Positions 52,029 to 60,297 of a DNA stretch of 64,000 nucleotides are shown here, one piece after another. Origin of the DNA: Lactiplantibacillus dongliensis (GTDB lineage: Bacteria; Bacillota; Bacilli; Lactobacillales; Lactobacillaceae); NCBI RefSeq assembly GCF_005405105.1, contig NZ_BJDK01000011.1, positions 17,945-81,944 of the forward strand, written 5' to 3'. Both the position numbers and the translations under genes were made by a program. Within the stretch, counting starts at the first letter, position 1. Every line of letters starts with the position of its first letter. Under the pieces are notes generated by a model. It saw nothing but the letters and a program-made list of their open reading frames with translations, was not told the origin of the DNA and did no database searches.

Positions 52029-52763
52029 TCAGGGTTGCTTGGTTTGCAGCCGGCGTAATTCGTTGAGTTGTGATTGAATCTCACCTAACATCTGCGTTTG
52101 CATCTTTTGAATCTCCAACAAGTTGGGAGTGTCTTCTTGAATAACATGGTCGACTTTGGTGTGTAAGACGCGGATCTCCTCTTCAGACTTTGAATTGACC
52201 CGAAAGTCGTTGACCGCCTGTAACCGGTCATATTCAGCGGCTCGATTTTGACTCATCATAATTAACGGCGCCTGAATTGCGGCTACCATACTAAGAAATA
52301 AGTTCAGTAAAATAAAGGGATAGGGATCAAAATGCAGTCCGAATAATTGCAAGAGATTGACGAACATCCATAGCAACATAATTCCGATGAAGATAATAAT
52401 AAAAGCCCAACTCCCGCCAAACCGGGCCACCGCATCGGCAACTTTCTGCCCGAATGTTAGTGAATTCTCTAATTGGCGGTTAACATCAACGACCTGATAC
52501 GTATTTTTCGCTAGAATCTGCGTTAAACGGTGGTTGATTTTTTTATTGGCTTGATAGTCTTTCTGGATCATTTGATCCATCTTGGCCATCCGGTAATGAA
52601 CGAGGTGTTCACTGCAAATAAACTGATCCGCCGTGGCCTGCGGGTAGTCACTTAAAATAGCGGCTTGTAATTGGGCGTCCAGATCGCCAATCAGCATGCC
52701 GTCAGTAAATTCTGCCGTGGTTTGGTCGACGATGCAAGGTAACTTTAAAGTTGATTTCAGCAT
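52029..52763 (-). CDS. DUF1003 domain membrane protein
   Basis: A 244-residue protein with a cytoplasmic N-terminal region (about 1-105), two membrane helices (about 115-140 and 150-172), the DUF1003 core between FGGSWAFIIIF and QNRAAEYDRL, and a C-terminal coiled coil (about 195-244). The function of the family is unknown. SD GGGAGGGG precedes ATG. Convergent with the PopT-like gene with only 1-2 bp between stops, so there is no room for a terminator. Confidence 0.8.
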   Translation of the reverse strand: MLKSTLKLPCIVDQTTAEFTDGMLIGDLDAQLQAAILSDYPQATADQFICSEHLVHYRMAKMDQMIQKDYQANKKINHRLTQILAKNTYQVVDVNRQLENSLTFGQKVADAVARFGGSWAFIIIFIGIMLLWMFVNLLQLFGLHFDPYPFILLNLFLSMVAAIQAPLIMMSQNRAAEYDRLQAVNDFRVNSKSEEEIRVLHTKVDHVIQEDTPNLLEIQKMQTQMLGEIQSQLNELRRLQTKQP

Positions 52764-52865
52764 GATAATCCCCTCCCTTTGCCGCTGATTATAGGCGTAT
52801 CGGTAACATAGTGCGACGATTAAAGCTAGTTACGAGCAGTTAGCGAACGAACTAATTTTGGTCAC

Positions 52866-52904
52866 AAAAAATCGCGTTTGGGAATAGCCCAACGCGATTT
52901 TTTT
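52866..52904. terminator. Terminator of the DUF960 gene
   Basis: AAAAAATCGCGTT pairs with AACGCGATTTTTTT across an inner GGG/CCC. It overlaps the last base of the DUF960 stop codon. Confidence 0.75.
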
Positions 52905-53211
52905 AAGCTTGTAATTCATCTAACAACATCATCGTTTGATAATGGCCATCATCTAAGACGGCGATTGTTTCTGGATATGCCCGATCGTAGTTAAATGGTA
53001 GATCAAATTCAAAGATCGAACCTTGTTGATCATCAAAGACCGCCGTGACTTGCCCATGCCGAACAATCAATGCGAATTGTAAGACCCGCGGCAAGGTGAC
53101 GACGCCTTGTAAGTCGTCATCAATGATGCCCCAGATGCCGTCAATGATCGCACTAGGTAATTTTGCGACCAGTCCAAAGGTCGCGTAACGTTCAGCAGTT
53201 TGATCAAACAT
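52903..53211 (-). CDS. DUF960 family protein
   Basis: A 102-residue cytoplasmic protein with the DUF960 layout: YATFGLVAKLPSAIIDGIWGIIDDDL, LPRVLQFALIV and a short C-terminal acidic part. The family function is unknown. ATG 53211 is chosen because of GAGGTGG upstream; a longer start at 53220 has none. It lies 29 bp after another small gene (53240) on the same strand, perhaps an operon. The terminator overlaps its stop. Confidence 0.75.
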   Translation of the reverse strand: MFDQTAERYATFGLVAKLPSAIIDGIWGIIDDDLQGVVTLPRVLQFALIVRHGQVTAVFDDQQGSIFEFDLPFNYDRAYPETIAVLDDGHYQTMMLLDELQA

Positions 53212-53239
53212 CGTGACCACCTCACTTCAAGTTCAGGAA

Positions 53240-53572
53240 TTAATTGTTGCGGACGATGACCGCAACTTCCTTTTCAATGCGAATAAATAACCCTTGGGAA
53301 TCTTTACGAAAGTCATCGGCTAAGTTAGCACTAATGGGCTTAATGGCGCCAACGACTTTACCAGCCATACCATACAGATCAATGGCATCGTGGTTAGTGT
53401 TCCATTTGACCGTCCAATAGTGACCTTCGAGGGCCTCATCGGTATAATACTGCACACCAGCTAATACGGCATCGTTAATGACGCTTTCTTCATCCGCGGT
53501 TTGTCCGTTATCGAGTTCCCACTTTAATTTTTGATTAACTTCAAGCATATCGCCAGGAATTAAATTTTGCAC
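53240..53572 (-). CDS. Small acidic hypothetical protein
   Basis: About 111 residues, acidic, with several Trp/Tyr residues (YYTDEALEGHYWTVKWN) and no membrane segment. I do not recognise the family. I chose the GTG start at 53572 (MQNLIPGDM), 8 nt after TGGAGG; the frame opens at 53587 without an SD. It precedes the DUF960 gene on the same strand. The region upstream holds the structured repeat elements (53643-53981). Confidence 0.6.
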   Translation of the reverse strand: MQNLIPGDMLEVNQKLKWELDNGQTADEESVINDAVLAGVQYYTDEALEGHYWTVKWNTNHDAIDLYGMAGKVVGAIKPISANLADDFRKDSQGLFIRIEKEVAVIVRNN

Positions 53573-53642
53573 GTTGCATGCCTCCACTAAACACTTTAAT
53601 AAATTTGATTACACATGATGCTAGTTGAAATTGCCGCCTACC

Positions 53643-53780
53643 GGTTGGTTCCTAAAACGCTGGAACGCCATGGGCCATTTTGAAGCCAAAGCCCGGTCTT
53701 CAAAACTGGCCTTGACCTAAGTCCGAGCAAACCACTCGTACTAAGGTCAACGACACGGCTGAGCATTTTAGGAACCAACC
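53643..53780 (+). ncRNA. Structured repeat element, copy 1 (candidate RNA)
   Basis: An outer arm GGTTGGTTCCTAAAA (53643-53657) pairs perfectly with 53766-53780. Inside it two further stems form: GGCCATTTTGAAG with CTTCAAAACTGGCC (one bulge) around CCAAAGCCCGGT, and TTGACCT/AGGTCAA enclosing CGAG/CTCG. The sequence GCTGGAACG, CCAAAGNNCGGT and CTAAGTC are shared with copy 2. A branched fold of about 138 nt results. Transcription is not shown; an upstream TGCTAGTT-AAATTG motif is also shared by the copies. Confidence 0.6.
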
Positions 53781-53853
53781 TCTCGGCTAAATGACTGAAC
53801 TGAAACTAATCAATCATTAATTCTTTATTTCCCGTTAACTAACGCCGGGCGGG

Positions 53854-53981
53854 CCAGAATTGGCTCAGTGGTGTCGTTTATCTTGGTCGGTGCTTTTCCG
53901 ACTTAGATAAAGCCCGGCTTGGAAGACCGTTCTTTGGCTTCCAAACGTGGCCACCACGTTCCAGCCGATTCTGGACCAACC
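53854..53981 (-). ncRNA. Structured repeat element, copy 2 (inverted; candidate RNA)
   Basis: Read on the minus strand from 53981 it aligns with copy 1 along its length. The stems are kept with different bases: CCAGAAT-C-GGCT/AGCC-A-ATTCTGG, TTGGAAG/CTTCCAA with loop CCAAAGAACGGT, and TTTATCT/AGATAAA with inner GTCGG/CCGAC. The C-A mismatch of the first stem is at the same place in both copies. Confidence 0.6.
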
Positions 53982-54092
53982 AGAGTGACAATTTAAACTA
54001 ACTAGCACCAAGCATAAGTTTAATTATACCTAGGTTTCATACTCAATCATAACATAATGCCTGCTTTACTGAATATTTCAGGCCCTAAGTGG

Positions 54093-54863
54093 TTATTTAG
54101 GTTGAAATTTAGTCCGAACTTCCGCTGCAATCTCCCGCATCCGAGTCGGTGTGTCAGCTTGTGCCAGGCGGTAACCGATATAATATGGTGACACGTTGAA
54201 TAGCGGATCAATCTTGCAGACAACCCGATCACCCACTGGGTAAAAGAATAAATTGTAACTGTCGCATCGGCCTTTGAAGTAATCGTTCAAGGTATATTGA
54301 ACGACTTTTTGAACCGCATCGGCCAATTGGTCATGGTCTGCCCAAGCAGTAGCGACGTTGAATTCGACGAAGCCCATTACGGGTTGGTCGGAAACGGTCA
54401 CGCTGAGACTGCCGTTAGTCACCACCGGATAGCCGGATAAGTTAGCGGGAACAACGTTGCCATAACCATCAACATCGTCTAACCCCACAATCTGCATATG
54501 CGGATGACGTAAACTTCCCCCAGAATGTGGGCCAAAGTTTTTATATAGCAGTACGGATTCAAACCGGTTGCTGGCGATAACTTCTTGCCAATGCTTTAAA
54601 GCAAACCCAAAAACGGCGCGGTTCTGTTCAGTTGAATATGTGGCAATATCGCCATCGTGATCGGCCGTTTCAATGACGATCGTCTGCCAAGTGGCTTGTA
54701 AGGTTGGAAATTTGTTCATTAGCCAAATGCGGTCCGCATCTTGGGCTAGCACCGCCGTTAACGTCGTTGGGTCACAGAATGGACAGTTATTGTGGGGATG
54801 GCGGATATTTTCGGGCTTGTTTTTCGCAATGTTGGTATCAAAAATCAATGGATGGCTTTGCAA
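54093..54863 (-). CDS. GalT-like HIT-superfamily protein (DUF4931-type)
   Basis: A 256-residue protein similar to galactose-1-phosphate uridylyltransferases: CPFCDP zinc-type pair near 26-31, then GGSLRHPHMQIVGL (HPH triad-type motif) near 118-131. It is shorter than GalT (about 320-500 residues) and fits DUF4931-like relatives. It probably binds a nucleotide or nucleotide sugar; substrate unknown. I chose TTG 54863, 7 nt after AGGAGG. The 295-residue frame start lacks an SD. It lies downstream of a HicB-like gene, separated by a hairpin at 54890-54917. Confidence 0.75.
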   Translation of the reverse strand: MQSHPLIFDTNIAKNKPENIRHPHNNCPFCDPTTLTAVLAQDADRIWLMNKFPTLQATWQTIVIETADHDGDIATYSTEQNRAVFGFALKHWQEVIASNRFESVLLYKNFGPHSGGSLRHPHMQIVGLDDVDGYGNVVPANLSGYPVVTNGSLSVTVSDQPVMGFVEFNVATAWADHDQLADAVQKVVQYTLNDYFKGRCDSYNLFFYPVGDRVVCKIDPLFNVSPYYIGYRLAQADTPTRMREIAAEVRTKFQPK

Positions 54864-54889
54864 GGTAATTCCTCCTAAATACAATAAGA

Positions 54890-54917
54890 AACGGCCTGCC
54901 AAGGTTGGCAAACCGTT
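54890..54917 (-). terminator. Hairpin after the HicB-like gene
   Basis: AACGG...CCAA pairs with TTGG...CCGTT; on the minus strand TTTCTT follows. Probable terminator of the HicB-like gene. Confidence 0.5.
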
Positions 54918-54933
54918 CGTTAACAAACTTAAA

Positions 54934-55230
54934 TTAATGCATGGGTGTTGGTGCGGTATCACCCGGGCCAAAGGTCGCATTCGACATGGTAATCCAGACC
55001 ACGAACTCGTTAGAGGCTAGGCGCCAATACTGCGGATCAGAGGCCGGTGGTATGGGCTGTTCAAATAACGCCACTGCGAGCGCATTAGCCGCATTATCAG
55101 CGGCTTTTTGTACACTAGCACCAAACGTCTGCGCGGCAGGCACATCTGGAAAGCGGACGCCCCAATAAGTGCCTTCATCCCGAAAGATGCCCGGATATTT
55201 TATGTCCATCTGTTGATTCAAACCCACCAC
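54934..55230 (-). CDS. HicB-like protein without a HicA partner
   Basis: A 98-residue protein with the HicB fold pattern: IKYPGIFRDEGTYWGVRFPDVPA, then A-rich helix VQKAADNAANALAVAL and PPASDP. HicB proteins are antitoxins of HicA, but no HicA gene is adjacent, so it may be a solitary member. The start is uncertain: TTG at 55221 (8 nt after GGAG), ATG at 55209, or GTG at 55230. It lies upstream of the GalT-like gene on the same strand. Confidence 0.7.
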   Translation of the reverse strand: MVGLNQQMDIKYPGIFRDEGTYWGVRFPDVPAAQTFGASVQKAADNAANALAVALFEQPIPPASDPQYWRLASNEFVVWITMSNATFGPGDTAPTPMH

Positions 55231-55315
55231 TCCGATTCTAAAGCTTTACTGTTAGTATACCGAGTTTTAAGTTGAAAAAACAGCCCTGCTCTGAGGTTTT
55301 AAGCTTTTTTACCAG

Positions 55316-56050
55316 TTATTTTGTGGTGACTTTATAATAAGTCCCGTTCTTGTCGCCATTGACAACGGTGTAGTCCCCTTTATGCGATTCACCGTACTGA
55401 ATGGCCGATGACTTGGAACTAAATGTCTTCGTCGAATTTGTCGTGGCACTACTGCTGTTTGCTTGGCTACTACTACTGCTAGTTGTCGAACTGGCATGAC
55501 TACTGCTAGTGGCCTGGCTGCTGGAACTGGCAGTACTAGTACTGTGATGATTGTTGTTAGTCGCTGGTGTCGTATGACTGGAGCTAGCGGCTGGCTGTTG
55601 GGTTGTCGTCTGTGACTGCGTTGTCCCAGTTTGACGATCATCGGTACTGGTAGTACCATCCGTTTGCGCGGTATCCGTCCCATCATCGGTCGTGGTGTCG
55701 GCAGTGTCATCACTGTCGCTATCACTGCTGGATTTCGAATGCTTCTTCTTAGATGAAGACTTTTCTTTACTGCTGCTAGTGACACTTGAACTAGCGGTGG
55801 TTTTAACCAGATCTTGACTGGTCGAGGCCTTGACAAAATAGACAATGGTCCCACCAAGTGCAATCACGATTAGCGCTAGGAGCCAGAGTGACAGATGCCG
55901 TCTCTTCTTAGGTCCCTTAGGTGGTTTGGTCCCCTTAGGCCCAGTTGGCATTGGCGGTTTCTTTGAAGCTTTAGGTTGCGACCGCTTGCGACTAGACGAT
56001 TCTTGTCGGGCTTTTAAGCGCGACATGCGCGTCGGCTGTTGTTCAGGCAT
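55316..56050 (-). CDS. Ser/Thr-rich membrane-anchored protein
   Basis: A 244-residue protein: a Lys/Arg/Pro-rich cytoplasmic N-terminus (about 1-52), one membrane helix (about 53-73), and a long low-complexity Ser/Thr/Asp-rich outer region (about 75-210) ending in a small globular C-terminus with YGESHKGDYTVVNGD. The low-complexity region would be extended and possibly glycosylated; this is inference. SD GAAAGGAAGT precedes ATG. An alternative frame over the same DNA (55309-55863) is rejected because the helix and SD belong to this one. Confidence 0.7.
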   Translation of the reverse strand: MPEQQPTRMSRLKARQESSSRKRSQPKASKKPPMPTGPKGTKPPKGPKKRRHLSLWLLALIVIALGGTIVYFVKASTSQDLVKTTASSSVTSSSKEKSSSKKKHSKSSSDSDSDDTADTTTDDGTDTAQTDGTTSTDDRQTGTTQSQTTTQQPAASSSHTTPATNNNHHSTSTASSSSQATSSSHASSTTSSSSSQANSSSATTNSTKTFSSKSSAIQYGESHKGDYTVVNGDKNGTYYKVTTK

Positions 56051-56115
56051 TAACTATCGCACTTCCTTTCTTGCTTCCGCCAGTTTACCATATTTTTACA
56101 AAAATGTCTTAGTGC

Positions 56116-57111
56116 CTAGCGAACTAACGCGTAAAGTTTGGCTGCAAACTGGTCCGCATCAATGGTTGCCCGTTGGTTGGCGAAGTAAACGATGGCGCGG
56201 CGGTTGCCTTCAGTCGCATACATATAGCTGTCATAGCCGTTGTCAGCGCCATGGTTAGATTTGGTGCCCGCCGCATAATGATACATTCCGCCAGCGTAAC
56301 GAACTTGATAATGATGGCGTAGTTGCCGGTACTGGTTGCGGGTCAACAACTTACCATTGCGCATACCGCACATGATCTTGTAATAGTCGTGGGCGTTCGT
56401 ATACAAGTTCCCGGCACCGACGAGACTGGAGAATAGGCGCCGTTGGTAAGCGCGCGCATGGTAGTTTGTCCCTGATCGATAACTGACCGCGGCCGTCAAC
56501 GGCTGCTTCGCCGTATATTTATCGGTCGTATGCGTTAGCTTGAGCGGCTTAATCACTCGAGTCTGTAAATTGTGCTGATAAGACTTGTGCGTGATCTTGG
56601 TAATGATCCCCGCTAACAAGGTGTAGTTGGCGTTGGTATAGTGATACGTCGTTGCCCCAGTTGACGTCAGTTGCTTTAGTGTATAACGGTAAGCCTGTTG
56701 TTCTGATAACACCGTGCTGGGCGTTGTTTCGGCCATCTGGATACCGGACGTATGATCAAGTAATTGCCGCACCGTAATCCGAGAGCTATAGGCCACTTGC
56801 GGATAGTAGTTGCTTAACTTAGTCGTCATCTTCAACTTACCTTTCGCAATGAGTTGTTGAATCATGGCGCCGGTAATCGCTTTTTGGAGCGAAGCGGTTG
56901 GATAAATGGTGTGCTGATTATTCTTAAGTCGTTTTTTGTGATTAGCATCGCCAACGTAGATTGTTTGCGCTTTGCCAGCATAGTCTTTAGTTAACATGAT
57001 TTGGCCTTTAAAATGGTACTTCTTAGCCAAGGCCCGCGCTTGCTGAGCGACACTATTCGCTTGAACGGCAGGCGCGACGGTACTGGTCGCAGCCGTACCT
57101 AGTATGGTCAC
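56116..57111 (-). CDS. Secreted serine hydrolase, beta-lactamase/PBP class C-like
   Basis: A hydrolase of the serine beta-lactamase-like family. Motifs: SLQK (SxxK, near 73 from the GTG), YTN (YxN near 157) and a HGADNG block (KTG equivalent, near 288). It acts on peptidoglycan-like or ester substrates; exact role unknown. The GTG at 57111 gives a short leader without basic residues. In-frame codons extend 15-16 codons upstream to ATA 57156 and ATC 57159, giving a full signal peptide (TFKLIKQLSLLSLAVTILG), with SD GGGGG, but no standard start codon. So either a rare start is used or the start codon was mutated. Confidence 0.75.
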   Translation of the reverse strand: MTILGTAATSTVAPAVQANSVAQQARALAKKYHFKGQIMLTKDYAGKAQTIYVGDANHKKRLKNNQHTIYPTASLQKAITGAMIQQLIAKGKLKMTTKLSNYYPQVAYSSRITVRQLLDHTSGIQMAETTPSTVLSEQQAYRYTLKQLTSTGATTYHYTNANYTLLAGIITKITHKSYQHNLQTRVIKPLKLTHTTDKYTAKQPLTAAVSYRSGTNYHARAYQRRLFSSLVGAGNLYTNAHDYYKIMCGMRNGKLLTRNQYRQLRHHYQVRYAGGMYHYAAGTKSNHGADNGYDSYMYATEGNRRAIVYFANQRATIDADQFAAKLYALVR

Positions 57112-57277
57112 GGCTAAGCTTAGTAAGCTAAGTTGCTTAATTAATTTAAACGTTATGATAACTGGTTCCCCCTATATTTTACTAATTACCATCATAAGCA
57201 CTTTGATTAGTGAAGGCCAGTGAAAACGGGGTTTGTTGATAAAATGTAATACGGTTGCAATGTTGATTAGATTCAAC

Positions 57278-57314
57278 AAAAAAAGCAGTGCCAGCGTTTA
57301 GACTGGTCACTGCT
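57278..57314 (-). terminator. Terminator of the DUF975 gene
   Basis: Minus strand AGCAGTGACCAG pairs with CTGGCACTGCT around an 8-nt loop, with one mismatch, followed by seven T residues. Confidence 0.8.
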
Positions 57315-57321
57315 GATTTAA

Positions 57322-58116
57322 TTAGGCTGCCATACTGGCGGCGGCTTGATCCGCTTGATCAAGGGCAACTAAATTTTGATAGTAATTAGCAAAGGTCCCA
57401 TACCGATATGGGACTAACCATAATAGGCCGATGCCCATAGTCATACCACATAGTAAAGCCCAACCGATGAAGCTCAATTGTAAAACAAAATATTCCATTT
57501 TATGCCCACGCATAAGTTGCCGGCTCTTAGTAATGGCTAAGGTCAGCTTAGGTCTAGGTTGACCAGCTGGCGTGGCTGCGACGAGGTCTTTATACACAAA
57601 ATAAGTTTGTGAGTACGCAAAGGCCTTGATGATACCGGGGACGATTAATAACAGGCTCCACAGTGTTAGGAAAATGGCTTGTAACACGACTAAGCCCACT
57701 GTTGGCCAGGCGTATGGCCGCGTGAAGCCGACCGTTGAATCACTAACAGGGTGAATCTCACGACTAGGATTACGGACCCAGTCGAGCATTGAATACATTG
57801 TCCCAACCATGAATAATTTAAACACACAGTAGAAGACGAAATTAATGATTGCCCCCACGGCTAAAACGCCCAAGACGGTCGCGATGAGTCCCCAAGAAAT
57901 AGTTGTCATGGCCGACCACGCTTGTGAGGCCCCTTGCTGAATATCCGTCGAGTGACTAGTTAAGCTGGTGCCCCCTGATTTCGCTTGGTCCGTATAATTC
58001 GCGGCTACACTGAAGATGGATAACAAGCTGACCACGATACAGAGTAAAATGGCGTCCTTCCAGCGTCCCTTAAATAGTTGTTTGATTTCTGTTTTTAATG
58101 CTGCCCGAGTTTTCAT
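57322..58116 (-). CDS. DUF975 family membrane protein
   Basis: A 264-residue membrane protein with about five helices. N-terminus RAALKTEIKQLFKGRWKDAILL and the middle block LLIVPGIIKAFAYSQTYFVYKD are typical of DUF975 (predicted integral membrane, YvaZ-like). The function is unknown; some relatives are cell-envelope stress-linked. SD AGGGAGTTG precedes ATG by a few nt. Single gene on the minus strand with its own terminator. Confidence 0.8.
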   Translation of the reverse strand: MKTRAALKTEIKQLFKGRWKDAILLCIVVSLLSIFSVAANYTDQAKSGGTSLTSHSTDIQQGASQAWSAMTTISWGLIATVLGVLAVGAIINFVFYCVFKLFMVGTMYSMLDWVRNPSREIHPVSDSTVGFTRPYAWPTVGLVVLQAIFLTLWSLLLIVPGIIKAFAYSQTYFVYKDLVAATPAGQPRPKLTLAITKSRQLMRGHKMEYFVLQLSFIGWALLCGMTMGIGLLWLVPYRYGTFANYYQNLVALDQADQAAASMAA

Positions 58117-58188
58117 TCGGTCTCAACAACTCCCTTTTTTAATCTTTTTTATATGATACCATGCCACCGGTCTGAGCCAAAATCGGGT

Positions 58189-58221
58189 AAAAAAAAGCTC
58201 TGAACAAAATTGCTCAGAGCT
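58189..58221 (-). terminator. Terminator of the degV-GNAT operon
   Basis: Minus strand AGCTCTGA pairs with TCAGAGCT around a 10-nt loop, followed by a T run. Confidence 0.8.
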
Positions 58222-58226
58222 GATTG

Positions 58227-58658
58227 TTAAAAGTGTTTTTCCATCACGACAACTGGAGCGCCGTCTTCATCATAAGGGCCAGCTGTAACCGCATAACCAC
58301 AACGTTCATAAAACGTCTGGGCCGTTAGCTCGCCATGAATCAAGCCACTGGTGTAACCGTGATTTTGGGCCCAAAGTTCGGCCCGCGTTAATAATTGCTG
58401 ACCGATCCCTTGTCCACGATGATCCTGACGCGTACAAACGCGCCCAAACCGCATGACATGGTGTAATTGTGGCTCTAACCGCAACGTGGCTACAGGTAAG
58501 TCTGGCGTTTCGTAAGCCACAAGATACAAGCGTTCGTCGTCATCTTTATTATCGAATTCGACGTTGGCTGGAATCCCGCGTTCTTCCACGAAGACTGCCT
58601 GACGTAACGCATAAGCTGCCGCACGATTATAAGTCACATTTGAAAATAAATACGTCAT
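58227..58658 (-). CDS. GNAT-family acetyltransferase, ElaA-like
   Basis: A 143-residue acetyltransferase. The N-terminal AYALRQAVFVEERGIPANVEFDNKDD is characteristic of the ElaA/YjcF-like branch; the acetyl-CoA motif is RFGRVCTRQDHRGQGIGQQLL (given here in parts: RVCTRQDHRG, GIGQQLL), and the C-terminus has FYERCGY. Start ATG 58658 follows AAGG by 9 nt and sits 1 bp after the degV stop codon, so degV and this gene are co-transcribed. Substrate unknown. Confidence 0.85.
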   Translation of the reverse strand: MTYLFSNVTYNRAAAYALRQAVFVEERGIPANVEFDNKDDDERLYLVAYETPDLPVATLRLEPQLHHVMRFGRVCTRQDHRGQGIGQQLLTRAELWAQNHGYTSGLIHGELTAQTFYERCGYAVTAGPYDEDGAPVVVMEKHF

Positions 58659-58659
58659 T

Positions 58660-59526
58660 TTAATACGCCTTATCAATATCTTTCAACCAGGCTAACGCTA
58701 ACGACTTGTCACCTAAATGGGTCCCGATAACCGGGCCGAAATAGGTAATGTCGATTGGCATGTCTGGGTATTTTTGTTGCAACTTGGCTTTCCAGGCTTG
58801 CGCAGCATCCAAGTTATTGCCTTGAACGATAATCGCTCGCAACGGATAGTCGATCTTAGCTTGGGCTTCCGCAAATAAATGCTCAACACGAGCTAATGCC
58901 TTTTTAGTAGAACGAACTTTCTCGAAAGCCACAATTTCGTGCTTATCATCAAAGGTCAAGATGGGCTTAATCCGTAGCACACTGCCGATAAATGCGGAGG
59001 CGTTGGATAAGCGGCCGCCACGAACTAAGTTTTGTAAATCATCCACGATGAAGTATTCGCCCATTGAATCACGCAAATCATCAAGCCGAGCTAAGATTTC
59101 TTCAACTGTATATCCGGCTTTGGCCATCTTGGCGGCTTCGATTGCTAAGTAACCCATTAAACGTACCGTAATCTGAGAATCATATGGATAGAGCTTAATA
59201 TGATCCACCTCGTCACGTAGGTTTTCAAGGCTATTGATGAAGCCAGAGATCGTACTTGCTAAATGAATACTGATGACCGCATCGTACCCTTGGTCACCCA
59301 GCTTGTTATAAAATTCAATCATTTCACCAACAGGTGGTTGGGAGGTACTGGGAAAAGACTTAAAGGACTTCATATTTGCGTAAAAGTCTTCCGTCGTAAT
59401 GTCGACGCCTTCCTGATACACTTTTCCATCTATAATGACCGGAATTGGGACGACATGAATATCGTTGTCGGCAACTTCTCGCGGTGTTAAATAGCTGGTG
59501 CTGTCAGTAACAACAGCAATCTTCAT
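58660..59526 (-). CDS. DegV family fatty-acid-binding protein
   Basis: A 288-residue DegV protein. N-terminal AVVTDSTSYL and VVPIPVIIDGKVYQEG are the family start; TSQPPVGEM and GYDAVISIHLASTISG follow (the latter binds the fatty-acid head). DegV/FakB-like proteins bind fatty acids and can deliver them to FakA kinase; that role is inferred. ATG 59526 is preferred because of AGGTG upstream; the frame opens at 59535 with GTG. It precedes the GNAT gene with no gap. Confidence 0.9.
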   Translation of the reverse strand: MKIAVVTDSTSYLTPREVADNDIHVVPIPVIIDGKVYQEGVDITTEDFYANMKSFKSFPSTSQPPVGEMIEFYNKLGDQGYDAVISIHLASTISGFINSLENLRDEVDHIKLYPYDSQITVRLMGYLAIEAAKMAKAGYTVEEILARLDDLRDSMGEYFIVDDLQNLVRGGRLSNASAFIGSVLRIKPILTFDDKHEIVAFEKVRSTKKALARVEHLFAEAQAKIDYPLRAIIVQGNNLDAAQAWKAKLQQKYPDMPIDITYFGPVIGTHLGDKSLALAWLKDIDKAY

Positions 59527-59618
59527 GACACACACCTACTTCTCATCTAAATTGATAACCACAATCTTAGCATAAAAGCTAGTTTGAAACCAGCTTGTCA
59601 ACATCGGCCAAACGTGGC

Positions 59619-60044
59619 TTAGGGTGCTAACGTCCGGTCAACTGATTTATTTAAGCGGTTTAATAAAATTCGTAAGAGGTTTTGTTCATCTTGGGGCCAT
59701 TTATCGAATACGGTTGCTTCATACTTGGCGTAGTCAGCATTAATCACCGCCGCCGCATTTTCACCAGTCGGTGTGACCGAATAGATTAATTGCCGCCGAT
59801 CACGTCCAACGGCTTCCTTGCTGAGTTTTTCTTTTTTGACTAGGCTTGCTAGTTGTCGACTTAACGTTGACGTATCGAGCTGCATTTCAGCGGCTAGCTT
59901 TTCTTGGGTATCAAAGCCCGCTTGTAATTTTAAGAGTAGTTGCCATTCTGCCACGGTGACGCCTTGGGCTTTGGCAATTTGTTTCAGCATGGCGGTCTGT
60001 TGTTTGGCAGTGTCCGCCAACGCGGCTAAACTTGATTTCATCAT
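59619..60044 (-). CDS. MarR-family transcriptional regulator
   Basis: A 141-residue MarR protein. The winged helix reads TQEKLAAEMQLDTSTLSRQLASLVKK (about residues 52-77), followed by EAVGRDRRQLIYSVTPTG. SD GAGGGGG precedes ATG (a second ATG is one codon later). A TATAAT box on the minus strand (60076-60081) is a likely -10. No target gene is obvious; degV follows on the same strand after about 90 bp, so it may regulate itself or that operon. Ligand unknown. Confidence 0.88.
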   Translation of the reverse strand: MMKSSLAALADTAKQQTAMLKQIAKAQGVTVAEWQLLLKLQAGFDTQEKLAAEMQLDTSTLSRQLASLVKKEKLSKEAVGRDRRQLIYSVTPTGENAAAVINADYAKYEATVFDKWPQDEQNLLRILLNRLNKSVDRTLAP

Positions 60045-60203
60045 AGGTCCCCCTCGTAATTAGAATTCACTTTGTATTATACAATATGCAATCCTTTCTT
60101 AAAACCCGTATTTTGTTAAAAAACGGGTTAAGTCGGTTTATGTATGTAACAATTAAATTTTTGATGCCGTGGCTGTAAAATCAAGCCAGTTGCGACATAA
60201 AAC

Positions 60204-60233
60204 TTGTTTAAACGCTGTTACCCCATGTATACT
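60204..60233 (+). promoter_or_regulatory. Probable rqcH promoter
   Basis: TTGTTT (60204-60209), 18-bp spacer, TATACT (60228-60233), about 65 bp before the rqcH start. Confidence 0.55.
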
Positions 60234-60297
60234 AGTAAAGGTTGACTGTTTTAACGACAGTCGTGGACGAAACTAATTAATGAAAGCGAGTGATCAC

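Larger units (their letters stand above)
53573..54092. other. Intergenic region with two structured repeat elements
   Basis: No gene. It contains a forward element (53643-53780) and an inverted relative (about 53854-53981), described separately, joined by a 73-nt spacer. The rest is AT-rich. Confidence 0.7.

Noticed and set aside
54673..55020. 115-residue plus-strand frame over the GalT-like and HicB-like genes
   Set aside because: Antisense to two supported genes and crosses their hairpin; no SD.
55309..55863. 184-residue minus-strand frame within the Ser/Thr-rich gene
   Set aside because: It is the next frame over a low-complexity repeat; the other frame has the SD, membrane helix and C-terminal domain.
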